Positions 34,367 through 46,940 of a stretch of 64,000 bases of DNA are shown here, piece by piece. This DNA is from Sequoia sempervirens (lineage: Eukaryota; Streptophyta; Pinopsida; Cupressales; Cupressaceae). A program made the position numbers and the translations under genes. The notes under the pieces are model-generated. The model searched no databases. It saw nothing but the letters and a program-made list of their open reading frames with translations, and had not been told where the DNA came from. The stretch is from contig VDFB02373365.1 in the NCBI GenBank assembly GCA_007258455.2, positions 221,930,552 to 221,994,551 of the forward strand, read 5' to 3'. Every line of letters begins with the position of its first letter. Within the stretch, counting starts at the first letter, position 1.

Positions 34367-37074
34367 ACATCTATAAACTAATAAAAATTTGAGTTTTTGT
34401 GCAAGTTTTTATGTTGTAAGTAGTGGAACAATGTCTCTAACTATGGTTAGCACCTTTTGTGTGAGATCAACATCTTCATCATAGTTCAACGCTTCTGATG
34501 GTTCAGTGCCCCCATAGGCTACTTCAACACCTCTATTAATAGTATAGTTTATCTTGATTTTTTTTTTGTTTTTTCATATTTTCTTATTTTTAGGTGTTTA
34601 CTAATAGGTTTCTTGTCTATTTGCACTAAATTTTTTATATTTTAAAGCTTTTTGGTTGTTGTGGTTTGATAGTTTTTGCATGTTTTTGAAAATTTTCTTG
34701 TAGATGTTTCATTTTAGCTCCTTTATCATTGTTTAACACTTTTTCTAGTTTAGTGCCTAAGCTCTATATTTTGGAACCTCTATTATTTTTGTTATTTTTT
34801 GTTGTTTTTTCCTCATTTTTTAGTCACTAACTAGTTGTGCAATTGTCCCACGCTTGTCCAAGACCTTTAAAAGTAGAAATTGCTAACTATTTGGTGCAAG
34901 AACACTTGTCAAAGAGTTAATTTTTACCACTAGTTTAGTTGCATATAACATTAGAGTAGTGTGAAAATTAACTTTTTCTATGTTTGGAGGGTTAGTTTTT
35001 GGTGTATGCACTCCCCTTGTGCTTAATACGATCTTGGAGATCAAAAACCACACTTTCCCTCATCTTTGTTTTAGATTAAATCCTCTCCCATCGCCCTAGT
35101 GTGATCTTGGGTGATCAAAAACACCTTGCAAATTTCTTCCATTTAGGAGGCATTCTTGGGGATTTCATCACCCGAAGGGATAACCTCAACCATATATTAC
35201 TAAAGGGTTATATAAAGGGGGGAGAACAAAATTTGTACCCCAATCTAGCTACATCATATTTGACGAATCCCTAAAGCTCCTAGCAATTTAGGACACAGGG
35301 TGAAGCACTCATCTGAGCTTTTGTCTAGCTCCCAGCTCACGATTATAGATGGGATAATGTTCACAATTGTGCCTCATGTACGCTCTTTTTATTTAGAGGA
35401 CTCCTTAAATATCTTGTATATCCTAGCTTAAGACCATTTATTCATAGCTTATTATGGTGTAGGATACAGTATCATGCCCAAAGTTACTCACTATGTACTT
35501 TCTCTTGTTGAGGTGACAAATATCCCTTTGTAGGACCTTTTACTTCTAAGGTAAGGGGTGTAAAGGTAGCACATAACCTTTGCATACACTATTTACCCAT
35601 TCATTTGAAGGTATTATCCTTTTAGATGGTGGACCCACATTAAGTATACACTACTACTTGACTAATTTAGGATTGTGCTCAATTGTTCGGGGTGTCTTTC
35701 ATGTGTTAAACCAGTGATAATACACTCAATATTTATTGTTTAAAATAGCCTTATTACCCTAAAAATTTCAATTTAGCCATTTTTTTTGTGTGAAATATCT
35801 TGCCAAAATCCAAAAACACAACTAGAACCATAGTTCACCGTCTAAGTAGCTTGTTTCAACACTTTTGCTGGTTCACCACCTAAGCAATCTATTTTAGTGC
35901 CTAATAAAATCCCCTTCAAGATACTATTTCAGCATCTCCTTCACAACTCAACACTTTTGTTGGTTCCGTGCCTCTACACTTTATTTTAGTGCTTGCACTA
36001 TTTCACTTCAAAACCTAAACAATTGACTCCACAACTTGATCACCTCCACTCAACAAGGTTTAGGTTTCATCAGTAGTGACCTTATATAGACCTAGTTGTA
36101 CAATTAACCATAAATAAACCCATAATCATCCCTAAACCACCCTAACCATCACTAATATCATTCTCATCATCCCTAATCATCCCTAAATCATCTATAATAA
36201 TTCATAAACAATTATTCTCATCCCTAATCTCATCCTAATCATCCCTAAATTACCCCTAATTATCCCCCATCCTATCCAATTCATCATTCTTAATCCAACC
36301 CTAATCATCCCTAATCCAATACCAATCATCCCTAATCCAACCTTAATCATCCCTAATCCAAACCTAGTCATCCCTAAATCATTCTCATCATTCCTAATCT
36401 CATCCTCATCATCCCTAATCATCCATAAACCATCCCTAGTCATCCCTAAACCATCCCTAATTATCCTTAAACCATCTGTAATCATCCCTAAACCATTCCT
36501 AATTATCCTTAAACCATCCCTAATCATCCCTAAACCATCACTAATAATCCCTAACCATCCCTAATCATCCCTAAACCATCCCTAAACCATCTCTAATCAT
36601 CCTTAATCATCCCTAAGACATCATCCCCAATTGTCCCTAATCATCCATAATCTCATCCTCATCATCCCTAACCTCATCCTAAATATCCTAACCATCCAAA
36701 TATATCCTAATCACCTCATACTAGTCAGTTTTAGTGCCTAAGTATTTTGTTTCAATGCCTTTGATAATCTAGTTCCCAAGAAGGCTACTTAAATGCCTAA
36801 GCAAGCCCAAGTGTTGAAATAACTTCCAGAGGCGCCAAACTAGGCTTAGGCACCATTTCGTGCCTCTCAATACCTGCACATCAATTGAAACAACTCCCAA
36901 AGGTTCCAAACTAGGCTTAGGAACCTTTTGGGCCACTATGCACCTTTTCATATAGTTCATTTGCTAGTTTAGTGCCTTTGTAATATTCTTCAATGTCTGT
37001 GTTATTTCAACTCAAAATCCTAAGTCTAGGTGTCCTCTAAATCAAGTTGTTCATGCCATCTCCAATTCAAACTT
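34367..37074 (+). other. Element B leader, non-coding
   Basis: No ORF of note. Degenerate words of the form TTTTAGTGCCTAAG and TTCAACACTTTTGCTGGTTC recur through 34480-36010 and 36725-36980, in the manner of the GCGC-word arrays of the Tat element. A CATCCCTAA array (36120-36720) interrupts them. Confidence 0.5.
36120..36720 (+). repeat. CATCCCTAA minisatellite
   Basis: About 600 bases of 10-12-base units (CATCCCTAAT, CATCCCTAAACC and variants). It contains CCCTAAA words but always with CAT between, so it is not telomeric. Its complement leaves an open frame of Gly/Met/Ile/Arg repeats that is not a gene. Confidence 0.85.
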
Positions 37075-38588
37075 TGTAAGGAAAGCTAAGGTGTGGAAAC
37101 AACTCTCCTAACATCAAAACAACAGGGAAGAATGCAGAGGTGCTTTTAAATTTTTAATTACAGTCCAATTAAGATACACTTGAAAGCAATAATAGAAATA
37201 GAGAAATAATCATACATAGATGAACACCAGATTTACGTGGGAAAACCCTTACGAGAGAAAAACCCACCACACCCAGAAAAACCCCTTTGTATTACAGTAA
37301 TGAAATTACATACAGAGTACAGGCTTCACTCTCTAATGTCAATTCACAACAGCATAATCCTTGATCAACCTTGTACAGGAACATTCAAATTACAATGCTC
37401 TCATAATTGAATTCACTGATCACTCATCGAACTATTCATCCAACCATTCATCAAACTGTAGATCGAACTGAACATCATCTGCAATTACAGAAGATATCCA
37501 TGTCGTTCCTGGTCTGTCGAGCTTCCTCACAGAATGGCCACAACAAACTAACTTCCAACGGTTCCCATTTTGCTCCTCTAATTGGTCGAATACAAGCCAC
37601 ATAAGATAGTCTTCCACTCGGTCAACAACGTTCAACCTGTGTGGCATGTGGCATGTCGATGAGACATTAACTGTGTCTCCCCGATGCCACAAAGCCCAAT
37701 TGTCGATATCGCCAAGAGTCATCACTATCGGAAAGAGGTTACACCGAGTTCACAATCCGTTGGTGAGACAAACCATATCGCGAAGACATCATACCGATGA
37801 TCATCACATGTAGCGCTATCGCCAAGACAGTCGCTAGTCGGTGAGAGGTCATACTAAGGTTCCAAAGTCACATAGAAATCAGCATTCCATCGGTGATACT
37901 ATCGTTCTTCGGTGAGAGATCATACTAAGCCCTTCAAGTCATACCAAAAAGAGCACTCATCAACAAGACTTAGACTATCACTGAGAGGTAATATCGAAAC
38001 CACCCTTCGCCAGGAGTCATACCGACAACAGACTACATTATCGCTGAGACAAACATCCATCGCTAAGACTTCATACCGAAGCCTTCAAGTTACTTTGATG
38101 ACTCTAAGTGTAGCTATTTGGTGAGACATACCATCTATCGGCATGAGATCATACCGAGTCACCATGTCACCCTGATGTCTTCTAGTGAATAACTGTCAGC
38201 GAGAGAACCAACAGTCGGCAAGAGTTTTTATCGAGGCTTTCACGTCACCTCAATAGCTCCATGTGTACGCTTATCGGTGAGACATACCACCTATCGCCAA
38301 GACTTCATACCGAAGCCTTTGTGTTACTCTGATGACTCTAGTTGCCATGAGTCTCCCTAATAACCTTTAGGCATCAACCCGTCGGCAAGACCAATCCACT
38401 CGGTAGAGGGTTACAGCGAACACAAGTCACAACAATAGCTCCAGTCGATAAGACATCAACAAGGTCTCGGTGACCTAAAAATTTCATAAGGTTTCACAAC
38501 TGCCAGTCAGCCAGACAATATGGATGTCACACTGACTTTGCTCTTTCAGAGGTTTCAGACTGTGAGATTGAGGCACATTATTCCAACA
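37075..38588 (-). repeat. 3' LTR of copia C
   Basis: A 1514-bp direct repeat of 42761-44249. It contains many short recurring words around CATACCGA, CATCGGTGAGA and TCGCCAAGA. The polypurine tract (minus CAAGTGGGAGCT) lies at 38589-38600. Confidence 0.92.
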
Positions 38589-38637
38589 AGCTCCCACTTG
38601 ATGAAGATCACATAGGCACCTCCAGAGCACAACACAA

Positions 38638-40170
38638 CTACTGAAATTCATGGGCACTGAGGCCCATCGAATTGGCACACGACCTAAACTTGTCTGTGCT
38701 CACTGGCTTCGTCAATGCATTTGCAACATTCTCCATAGTATCCACTTTTTCTAATGAGACCTTTCAATCCTCCACCATATCTCATACAAAATAGTATTGT
38801 TCATCTATATGTTTCATCATGGCATGGAAAGTAGGATTCTTTGCCAAACAAATAGCACTCTAACTGTCACAGTAAATAGTTATTTGCCCTGCATCAAAAC
38901 CAATGTTAGAACACAAACGTTTCAACCAAATTTCTTCTTTACAGGCATGTGTTGCTACCATGTATTCTTCCTTTGTAGTGGACAAAGTGACTATAGCCTG
39001 CCGCTTACTCATCCAACTCACTGCACCACCATTCAACATGAAAATATATCCACTGGTGGATCTTCTACTATTAATGTCCCTTGCCCAATCAGAATCCACA
39101 TAGCCTCGAACACTGAGAGTCCTTTGTGATTCAACCAAGTTCCCATGGTAAAATAAAACATATTCTAAAGTGCCCTTCAAATATCTAAACACTCTCTTCA
39201 CAGCATCTCAATGTGTCCTTCTAGGATTATCCATAAACTGACTAAGTACTCCCACTACTTGGGCAATGTCTAGCCTTGTACAGACTATTGCATACATTAG
39301 ACTGACAACCACACTAGCATAAGGCAAACTGGTCATGTCCTCCATCTTAGTAGGAGATTTTGGACAGTCTTCAACATATAGCTTCATTCCCTGCAAAACT
39401 GGAACAACTAGCTGCTTACAATCATTCATACAAAATCTCTCTAGAACGGTCTTAATATACTTACTCTGACTGAGCCAAAGTTTTATATCCTTCCTATCCT
39501 TGGTTATTTCGATTCCCAGAATATACGTTGCTGCACCAAGATTTTTCATTTTGAACTTTGCAGACAACTGAGACTTAAGATCATAAATCATTAACTTACT
39601 ATTGCCTATGAACAACATATCATCAACATAGAGAGAAATAATAAAAACTTAATCACTTTGAGCTTTGTAATATACACAATGATCAGATTTTGATCTTACA
39701 AATCCCAATGACAAAACAAAAGTTTCAAACTTCTGGTACCACATTCTAGGAGACTGCTTGAATCCATACAGAGATTTTTTTAACTTGCAAACCAATATTT
39801 CTTTACCTTTTTCCACAAAGTGCTTAGGCTGGGACATATAAATCTCTTCTTCAAGATCACCATGAAGAAATGTTGTCTTCACATCCATCTGGTCAATCTC
39901 TAAGTCATACACTGTTGTAAGTGACAAAAGAAATCTAATGGACGTCAGCTTAGCTACAGGAGAAAAAATTTCCCCATAATCAATTCCCTCTACTTGGGAA
40001 TAACCCTTTGTAACCAACCTCGCCTTATACTTTTCCACACTACCATCTAGACCAATTTTCTTTTTAAATACCCATTTGTAGCCAATAGCTTTTTTGCCTT
40101 TAGGCAAGGGCACCAAACTCCAAGTATCATTCTTTTCTAATGATGCCATTTCTTCATTCATGGCTTCCAA
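38638..40170 (-). pseudogene. Copia C reverse transcriptase and RNase H
   Basis: One frame with a few stops. RT begins MEAMNEEMASLEKNDTWSLV and has QMDVKTTFLHGDLEEE and KSLYGFKQSPRMWYQ. A TAA at 39649 falls a few residues before the catalytic YVDDM. The frame then continues (39208-39618; GAATYILGIEI, SLMYAIVCTRLDI), passes a TGA where Trp is usual in HWEAVK, and enters RNase H (38860-39201; GYVDSDWARD, STTKEEYM, IYCDS). A TAG (CAG expected) and two TGAs follow before the conserved end NVANALTKPVSTDKF and the true stop at 38638-38640. Confidence 0.92.
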
Positions 40171-40419
40171 CTAAGAGTTTGAATCAGACATTCTAAATGC
40201 CTCTTTCATAATCCTAGGCTCATCAGTGCTAGAAATTAAAGCATAGGCACAAATAGAATCTATCAAAGAGAACCCATACCTATCAGGTTGCTTTCTTTCA
40301 CGAGTTGACCTCCTCACTTGCTGAGGTTGAGGTTGTTCTTCTTCATCAAAACTCTCAAAACTACTTGAGCTCTCCTAAGTTTTAGGTACATTTTGAATTT
40401 TTAATTCCTCTTTATCTGG

Positions 40420-41518
40420 TGTCAAAGAAATTTCAACTGCATCCTTTTTTTTTCTGATTTTGTCTCTGACTGCAGATCCAAGGTAGAAGGCTTTAGCTCA
40501 TGAAAGATTACACTTCTACTGTATAGAACCTTCTCTGTATCAGGATTCCAAAGCTTGTATCCTTTTATGCCAGCACTATAGCTAATAAAAATACATTTAA
40601 TAGCCTTGTTCTCCAATTTAGATCTTTTCTCATTCGGCACATATGCTTATGCCTCACAGCCAAAAACATGAATATGTCTCAGAGAGGGCTTCTTACCAGA
40701 CCATGCTTCCAAAGGTGTTTTCTCAACAAGAGCATAATTAGGAGAACAGTTTTCAAGTAACATGTAGAAACTGCCTCAGCCCAAAACTTCTCCTCCAAGC
40801 TAGCACTACTCAGCATACTTCGTGCTCTTTCCATCACTGTCGTTGAACCTTTCTACAACTCCATTTTGTTGTGGAGTGTAAGGTGTAGTTTTATGTCTTT
40901 TAATCCCATGATCTTTACAATACCTCTTGAATTCATCAGAACAAAATTCACCACCATTATCAGTCCTTAAACATTTTATTTTTCTTCCAGTTTGATTTTC
41001 TACAAGGTTCTTAAATTCCTTAAACCAATTGAACACTTCTGATTTACTTTTCAAAAAATAAACAATTGTTCTTCTCGAATAATCATCAATGAACGATACA
41101 TAGTACCTTGACTTAGACAAAGAAGGAACATTCACTGGACCAAAAACATCATAATGTATATAATCAAGCAAACCAAAATTTTGTGAGGACTGGAATAAAA
41201 TGAAACACGGTGTTGTTTACCATATATACAATGTTCACAAAACTCGAATTCAAGGTTACAATCTTCAAGCCCCTCAACCAGGTTTTTATTCTTCAAGGTT
41301 TTTAAACCTTTCTCACCAATGTGGCCTAGCCTATGATGCCAGAGCATAGTCTTTTCTCTTGGAAGCTTTACTTCCATAGAGTTTACACTATCAAGAATTT
41401 TTACATTCTTTTCTCCATGAGTAGCTTTCTGTGACTTTACAGAGACACTATTGCATTGAACAGCATGTGCATCCAGCTTATACAAGGTACCAATACGAGC
41501 ACCTCTTTCTAGCACCAT
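40420..41518 (-). pseudogene. Copia C integrase
   Basis: The segment 41132-41518 holds the pre-integrase finger LWHHRLGHIGEKG and CEHCIYGKQHR. A shift near 41150 leads to the core (40806-41171), with catalytic Asp in HYDVFGP, Asp in LRTDNGGEF and Glu in GVVERFN. Just after that Glu a one-base shift (about 40847) throws the frame off. The intended frame resumes downstream and ends in the clean piece 40422-40640 (KAIKCIFISYSAGIKGYKLW). All three catalytic residues are kept. Confidence 0.9.
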
Positions 41519-41577
41519 TGAGCCTCAAGTCATCTTGCAGCCATTTCTAGAGAACGTGACTTGCACTCCAATATCAT

Positions 41578-41955
41578 TCAACTTACTAACAGAAAGTAAA
41601 TTTTGGGCCAACCTAGTATATGAATTACATCATTGATTCCCTTCACTCTTCCTTCAGGGAATTGAATTTTGACTCTACCATGGCCAAAAATTTCCAAAGA
41701 TGAATCACTTGCCAAATACACCTTTCCACCATCGTATTTTTCATACTTTGTGAACCAATCTCTGTGAGATGTCATATGGAAAGATGCTCCAGAATCAATC
41801 AACCAGACATCATCTGATGACTGTGTAGCCAAGGCTGCAATGAAGGAGTCTGCATCACTCTGAAAAGAATCATTGTCAGAAGAATTCTTCTTCTTCTTCT
41901 TTTCTCCTCTTTGTAATTCTTTCAGACATGACCAGGTTGCCCACAATTCTAGCAC
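41578..41955 (-). pseudogene. Copia C protease
   Basis: Contains VWLIDSGASFHMTSH (catalytic DSG) and VYLASDSSLEIFGHGRV. A shift at about 41620 turns the usual IPGLAQNLLSV end out of frame. It is out of frame with gag, the change lying in or near the AAG/AAGA run at 41890-41910. Confidence 0.9.
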
Positions 41956-42644
41956 TTCACCTTGGACTTCTTTCTAGGAGACTTTGATCTCCCTTCTGAT
42001 TTGGATTTGGACTTCTTGTCCTTCTTCTTGCCTTTTTCTTTCGATCTGCCTCTAACAGTAAGAGCCTCCTTCACCATCTCAAAAAATTTCCTTCTCATAT
42101 CTTCTGATAACAAAGAAGCAACAACATCTTCCATCTTAAAAGTGGATTTCGTACTCCCAATAGCCATCACTAGGTGATCCCAAGAATCTGGCAAAGAACA
42201 TAATAACAGCATACAACGATCTTCTTCATCAATCTTCACACCCATAGATGTTAACTGAGCAATCAGCATGTTGAATGCGTTCAAATGATCAACAATAGAC
42301 CCTCCTTCCTACATTCTCAAAGAGTACAGCTTCTTCCTCAAGAACAATTTATTCACCAAGGACTTGCCCTGATAAATAGCTGACAGTCTTTTCCACAAGG
42401 AAGATGCAGTCTTTTCTTCATGAACATTCAGAAGAATAGAGTCTATCGAACAGAGCCTTATCAGCCCCTTTTATTTTCTATCTGCAAGGTCCCAATCTTC
42501 TTGCTTCATGCCTATAGGCTTCGTTCCAAACACAACAATCCAAAGATCACAATCAACCAATAGATCTTCCATTTTAAGTTTCCACAACTCAAAATTGCTG
42601 CCATTGAATTTCTCAATTTCAATCTTTCTTGATGTGCTTGCCAT
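41938..42644 (-). pseudogene. Copia C gag
   Basis: Starts at the ATG 42642-42644 (MASTSRKIEIEKFNGSNFEL), 100 bases inside the primer site. The same frame carries a TAA at 42471-42473 and a TAG at 42309-42311 (where MQEGGS would read with CAG), then the clean piece 41949-42284 (HLNAFNMLIAQLTSMG, Lys-rich linker). The zinc knuckle CxNCGQPGHV is recognisable at about 41910-41952, with a TAG in place of its Trp and its last Cys changed. Retrotransposon capsid and RNA packaging is the family role. Confidence 0.88.
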
Positions 42645-42746
42645 CTTAACCTGTAATTCGAATTACCAAACTTCTACAAGACTCCCACTAAACGGAATTG
42701 ACTCAAAAAAAACCAACTTACCCACAAGGATAACACAACTGGCCAG

Positions 42747-42758
42747 GGTCCGATACCA
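42747..42758 (-). promoter_or_regulatory. Primer-binding site of copia C
   Basis: On the minus strand TGGTATCGGACC starts 2 bases inside the 5' LTR, the initiator Met tRNA site of copia elements (TGGTATCAGAGC type) with changes. Confidence 0.85.
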
Positions 42759-42760
42759 CT

Positions 42761-44249
42761 TGTAAGGAAAGCTAAGGTGTGGAAACAACTCTCCTAACGT
42801 CAAAACCTCAAGGAAGAATGCAGAGGTGCTTTTAAATTTCAATTACAATCCAATTAAGATACACTTGAAAGCAATGACAGAAACAGAGAAATAATCATAC
42901 ATAGATGAACACCAAATTTATGTGGGAAAACCCTTACGGGAGAAAAAACCCACCACACCAAAAAAACCCCTTTTTATTACAATAATGAAATTACATATAG
43001 AGTACAAGCTTCACTCTCTTATTTCAATTTACAATAGCATAATCCTTGATCAACCTTGTACAGGAACATTCAAATTACAATGCTCTCGTAATTGAATTCA
43101 CTGATCACTCATCGAACTATTCATCCAACCATTCGTCAAACTGTAGATCGAACTGAACATCATCTGCAATTACAGAACATATCCATGTCATCCCTGGTCT
43201 ATCAAACTTCCTCACAGAATGGCCACAATAGACTAACTTCCAACAGTTCCCATTCTGCTCCTCTGATTGGTTGAATACAAGCCACGTAAGATAGTCTTCC
43301 ACTCGATCAACAATGTTCAACCCATGTCACATGTCGGTGAGACACTAACTGTGTCTCCCCAATGCCACAAAGCCCAATTGTTGATATCGCCAAGAGTCGT
43401 CACTATTGGCAAGAGGTTACACCGAGTTCACAAGCTACCAGCAAGACAAACCATATCGCAGAGACATCATACCAATGATCATCACATGTAGCGCTATCGC
43501 CAAGACAATCGTTAGTCGGCGAGAGGTCATACCGAGGTTCCAAAGTCACATAGAAATCAGCATTTCATCGGTGAGACTATTGTTCTTCGATGAGAGATCA
43601 TACCTAGCCCTTCAAGTCATACCGAAAAGAGCACTCATCAGCAATACTTAGACTATCATTGAGAGGTAATACCAAAACCACCCTTCGCCAGGAGTCATAC
43701 CAACAATAGACTACACCATCGCTAAGACTTCATACTGAAGCCTTCAAGTTACTCCGATGACTCTGAGTGTAGCTATTCGGTGAGACATACCATCTATCGG
43801 CATGAGATCATACCGAGTCACCATGTCACCCCGATGTCTTCTAGTAAATAATTGTTAGTGAGAGAACCAACAGTCGGCAAGAGTTCTTACCGAGGCTTTC
43901 ACATCACCTCGATAGCTCCAAGTGTATGCTTATCGGTGAGACATACCACCTATCGCCAAGACTTCATACCAAAGCCTTTGTGTTACTCTGATGACTCCAA
44001 TCGCCATGAGTCTCCCCGATAACCTTTAGGCATCAACCCGTCAGCAAGACCAATCCACTCAATAGAGGGTTACAACGAACACAACAAGTCATAGCGATAG
44101 CTCCAATGGCAAGACATCAACAAGGTCTTGGCGACCTAAACATTTCATAAGGTTTCACAACTGCCAGTCGGCTAGACAATATGGATGTCACACTGACTTT
44201 GCTCTTTCAGAGGTTTCAGCCTATGAGATTGAGGCACATTATTCCAACA
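42761..44249 (-). repeat. 5' LTR of copia C, shared with tandem fragment
   Basis: A 1489-bp partner of 37075-38588. It serves as 5' LTR for the element on its left and as 3' LTR for the truncated copy on its right. Confidence 0.9.
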
Positions 44250-44403
44250 ATCTCCCACTTGACGAAGATCACACAGGCACCTCCAGAGCACAACACAACT
44301 ACTGAAATTCATGGGCACTGAGGCCCATCGAACTAGCACACCACCTGAACTTGTCTGTGCTCACTGGCTTTGTCAATGCATCTGCAACATTCTCTATAGC
44401 ATC
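44250..44403 (-). pseudogene. Second copia C copy: PPT and pol C-terminus
   Basis: The polypurine tract CAAGTGGGAGAT lies at 44250-44261, followed on the minus strand by the last ~35 codons of pol up to its stop (ADALTKPVSTDKF and GLSAHEF regions, with TAG stop), matching 38589-38742. It ends abruptly at about 44403, where element B sequence resumes. Confidence 0.85.
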
Positions 44404-44724
44404 CTATCCCCATCCTTAATCAAAATCATCCTTTGACCATCAAAAATTGGTTAAGGACTTAATCTCCTTCATACCTCATATCCTTTCATCATCATCACAA
44501 TCCTTCATCCAAGGATCCCATCCTTAAACCACAATCCTTAGGTCTTATTCTTATAATATCCAATCCATTTCTAATCCATCATCCTAATTTTTGTCCTCAT
44601 CTAAAATCAATCACAAACTTTCCTCTTCCAATTAATCCTTACCATGTCCAACCATATAATATATCATCCATCCAACCTAATCTATTCTAATCCAACCTCA
44701 TTTGTCCCAATCTAATCCAACATC

Positions 44725-45007
44725 ATGTCTTATTTCTATACCTCCCCACCAATCATTGATGATGATAAGGTTATTCTTGTTGACCAACCCAAATGTTATC
44801 CTTATGATGCTAATGAGATTTTTTTTTACCAAAAGGAATTATCCCCATCCACCAGTATCACCCTTGCTTACTACTTTAATAATGATAAAGATTCCATGCT
44901 TAGTTACTTCCTTAGTATTGATGCTAAAATGTCAGCATCCCCACCTCCATCCAATCCCAATCCATGTCTTATTTCTTATCCTCCCCCTTCCTTTGACATG
45001 GAAAACC
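44725..45007 (+). pseudogene. Element B Pro/Ser-rich ORF, 5' part
   Basis: An ATG at 44725 opens MSYFYTSPPIIDDDKVILVD and 94 codons follow without a stop up to the border of element D, where it is cut. The beginning is acidic, then Pro/Ser rich (SASPPPSNPNPCLISYPPPS). It is on B's own strand, and the matching 3' part resumes after D at 48407. No family is recognised; it has neither gag nor pol motifs. Confidence 0.5.
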
Positions 45008-45460
45008 TATTAGAAATCTCAAATAGATTGAATAACCCAAGGAACTTTTTAAGAGAAAACCAAAGTTACATAAATTGGAAAAATATAAGAATGCAAACTA
45101 GGACTCTGAGAGATTATGCAATGTCAATGTGACAATATTGCATTGAGAGATTCCAAGTTGAATCAATACATGAATGAATGAATGAGTCAATGCAAATACA
45201 CACTAGGTAGTGAGTTTATATAGAATTTAGGAGAGGAGGTAGGTGGAAAATCTAACCAATAGGAATCAACCACAAAAAGTGGAGATGGACCACCAAAAGT
45301 GGAAAGTGGTTCCAACCTTTAAGGAAGGGGATACCACACACTTATCTCCTAGTAATAAACTCACTTTATTATCCTAAGAAAGCTTAATTAAGTGTAGGTA
45401 AAACCTAGGACTAGGGGAAAATAAATTAACCCACTAGGAAAATAAAAAACTACACCAACA
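45008..45460 (-). repeat. 3' LTR of element D
   Basis: A 453-bp direct repeat of 47937-48406. Its first bases have decayed to TATTAG. Confidence 0.88.
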
Positions 45461-45698
45461 CCCCCCTTAAGCACAACTTAGGAGGATACAAAATATGATG
45501 GATCCTAGAAAATGAGGCCATGTTAGATACCCATGTACATATCAAATTCCCCCCAAGGAAGAAGAATCCACCCCACAAATAGAGAGAGAGAACACCTCCC
45601 AGAATAGAGAGAGAATAAGAGAAGGACTAAGTAGCCCCCCAAAAGAGAGATCCAATGGTAGATGCTCGAAACTTGATGGAGAAGATGTTCCATGATCG

Positions 45699-46940
45699 TC
45701 AAATAGCGTTCCTCCCCTTAGGAATAAACACAACCAAAGGCGTATGCATGCTATCTACCAAGTCTTGAAAGGAATGTGTAGGAAGAAAGTGAAGAACGCA
45801 TGAAGTCTCTAAAGTTGGCTCAAGTATCCCCATGTTGATGTTGAAAGTAGTCATAATCAAATCATGCATTCTAGGCCACACTATTGAAGATGAAAAATTA
45901 GAATCTCCTAGAGACTGATGTATAGCACAAGCCAAAGACTAAAATATCTCCTTTGAAGATGTATTCTCCATATATTGATCCAAAGTATCCACACTCATGT
46001 CAAACTGTAAGGTATGATCATGTAGAGAATGAACTAGAGGGTCAAAGTGTTCCCTCACAACAACTAAATAATATTCATATTCATCAAAGATAAGATGCAT
46101 ACACTCAATAGTGTCTTCCAAATCTGAAATATATGTCTCCATAAACAAGTTTGAAATACCTAACAAGAGAGCATTCCATGCTGAATTAGAAAAGCTATGG
46201 ATGCCCTGTTGCAAGAAGTTGTTGGAAGCAACTCTAAACTCTAAAGTAGAAATAGTAGATGCAAGGAAAAAAGAGTTGTCCTCAAAGAGAAGACATATTT
46301 CCTCAATAGTCTCATCTAGATCCAAGATGAGGGGCTCTATAAACAAACAAGAAATGTCTGGTAGAAATTGGTCCAAATGAATTGAATCCAAAAGACATAA
46401 ATGATCCTGCTGCAATGAATTGCTAGAGGCTCTCAAAGAAGCATCACTAGAATCTAAAGATGCAATAGGTGATGTTGATGTAATCTCATCTTGAGGATAA
46501 GAAGCAAGAGAAGTCTTTGTGTCATTTGAACTTTCAAGACGTGCATAATACTTTAGCTCTGCTAAAGTATCATCATCAAAGGCTATATTATCTACATCAT
46601 CAAGTGGAATGAGGAAATCTCTAGTAGGATCATCTGGGAATGGAGAAACATGAGGGTCTCTAAACATCTTCCAAATCTTGGTCCAAAGAGTGCAGGGACA
46701 TTCAATGTCTGCTATAACCAACATAGTGTACTTGTCAACATAAGAACCAATGATTCCTAATACATGATCAATTTTATTACCCCATACTGATTTCCTTCTA
46801 GGTGTGTCTAGTCCAGGCACGATCCCATAAAGGTAAGGTAAAAAATTTAACCATCTGAGATGGGTTAGAATGATTTTTTTCCAAGACTCATAATTAGCCT
46901 TATCCAAAATTATCACAAAAGGATGAGTAGAACAACCCAT
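45699..46940 (-). pseudogene. Gag-like protein of element D
   Basis: From the ATG at 46940 (MGCSTHPFVIILDKANYESW) 333 codons run to a TAG at 45939-45941, then the same frame continues about 80 codons to 45699. The TAG is one step from CAG. LDKANYESWKKIILTHLRW is the copia-gag N-terminal pattern (LDGTNYxxW). The rest is acidic with long Leu/Ser/Asp runs, and no zinc knuckle or protease is seen. It could package itself only with another element's pol. A pure host origin is unlikely given the LTRs. Confidence 0.75.

Larger units (their letters stand above)
37075..44403 (-). mobile_element. Copia C with truncated tandem second copy
   Basis: LTRs lie at 37075-38588 (3') and 42761-44249 (5'), starting TGTAAGG and ending TTCCAACA on the plus strand. 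The right one abuts a Met-tRNA primer site on the internal side. Beyond its outer end (44250-44403) the sequence does not enter target DNA. It repeats the polypurine tract and the last codons of pol, matching 38589-38742. The array is thus LTR-internal-LTR-internal(fragment), which needs unequal recombination or a tandem insertion. gag and pol are complete in extent but interrupted. Confidence 0.9.

Noticed and set aside
36192..36527. Minus-strand frame of repeated Gly/Met/Ile/Arg units
   Set aside because: Product of the CATCCCTAA minisatellite read on the other strand.
36120..36720. Interstitial telomere
   Set aside because: CCCTAAA words occur but are separated by CAT in nearly every unit; a telomere array would be uninterrupted CCCTAAA.
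38589..38742. Extending copia C LTRs to 38742 and 44402 because the similarity continues
   Set aside because: This stretch contains the polypurine tract and the pol C-terminus with its stop, so it is internal sequence; the right-hand copy is a tandem fragment.
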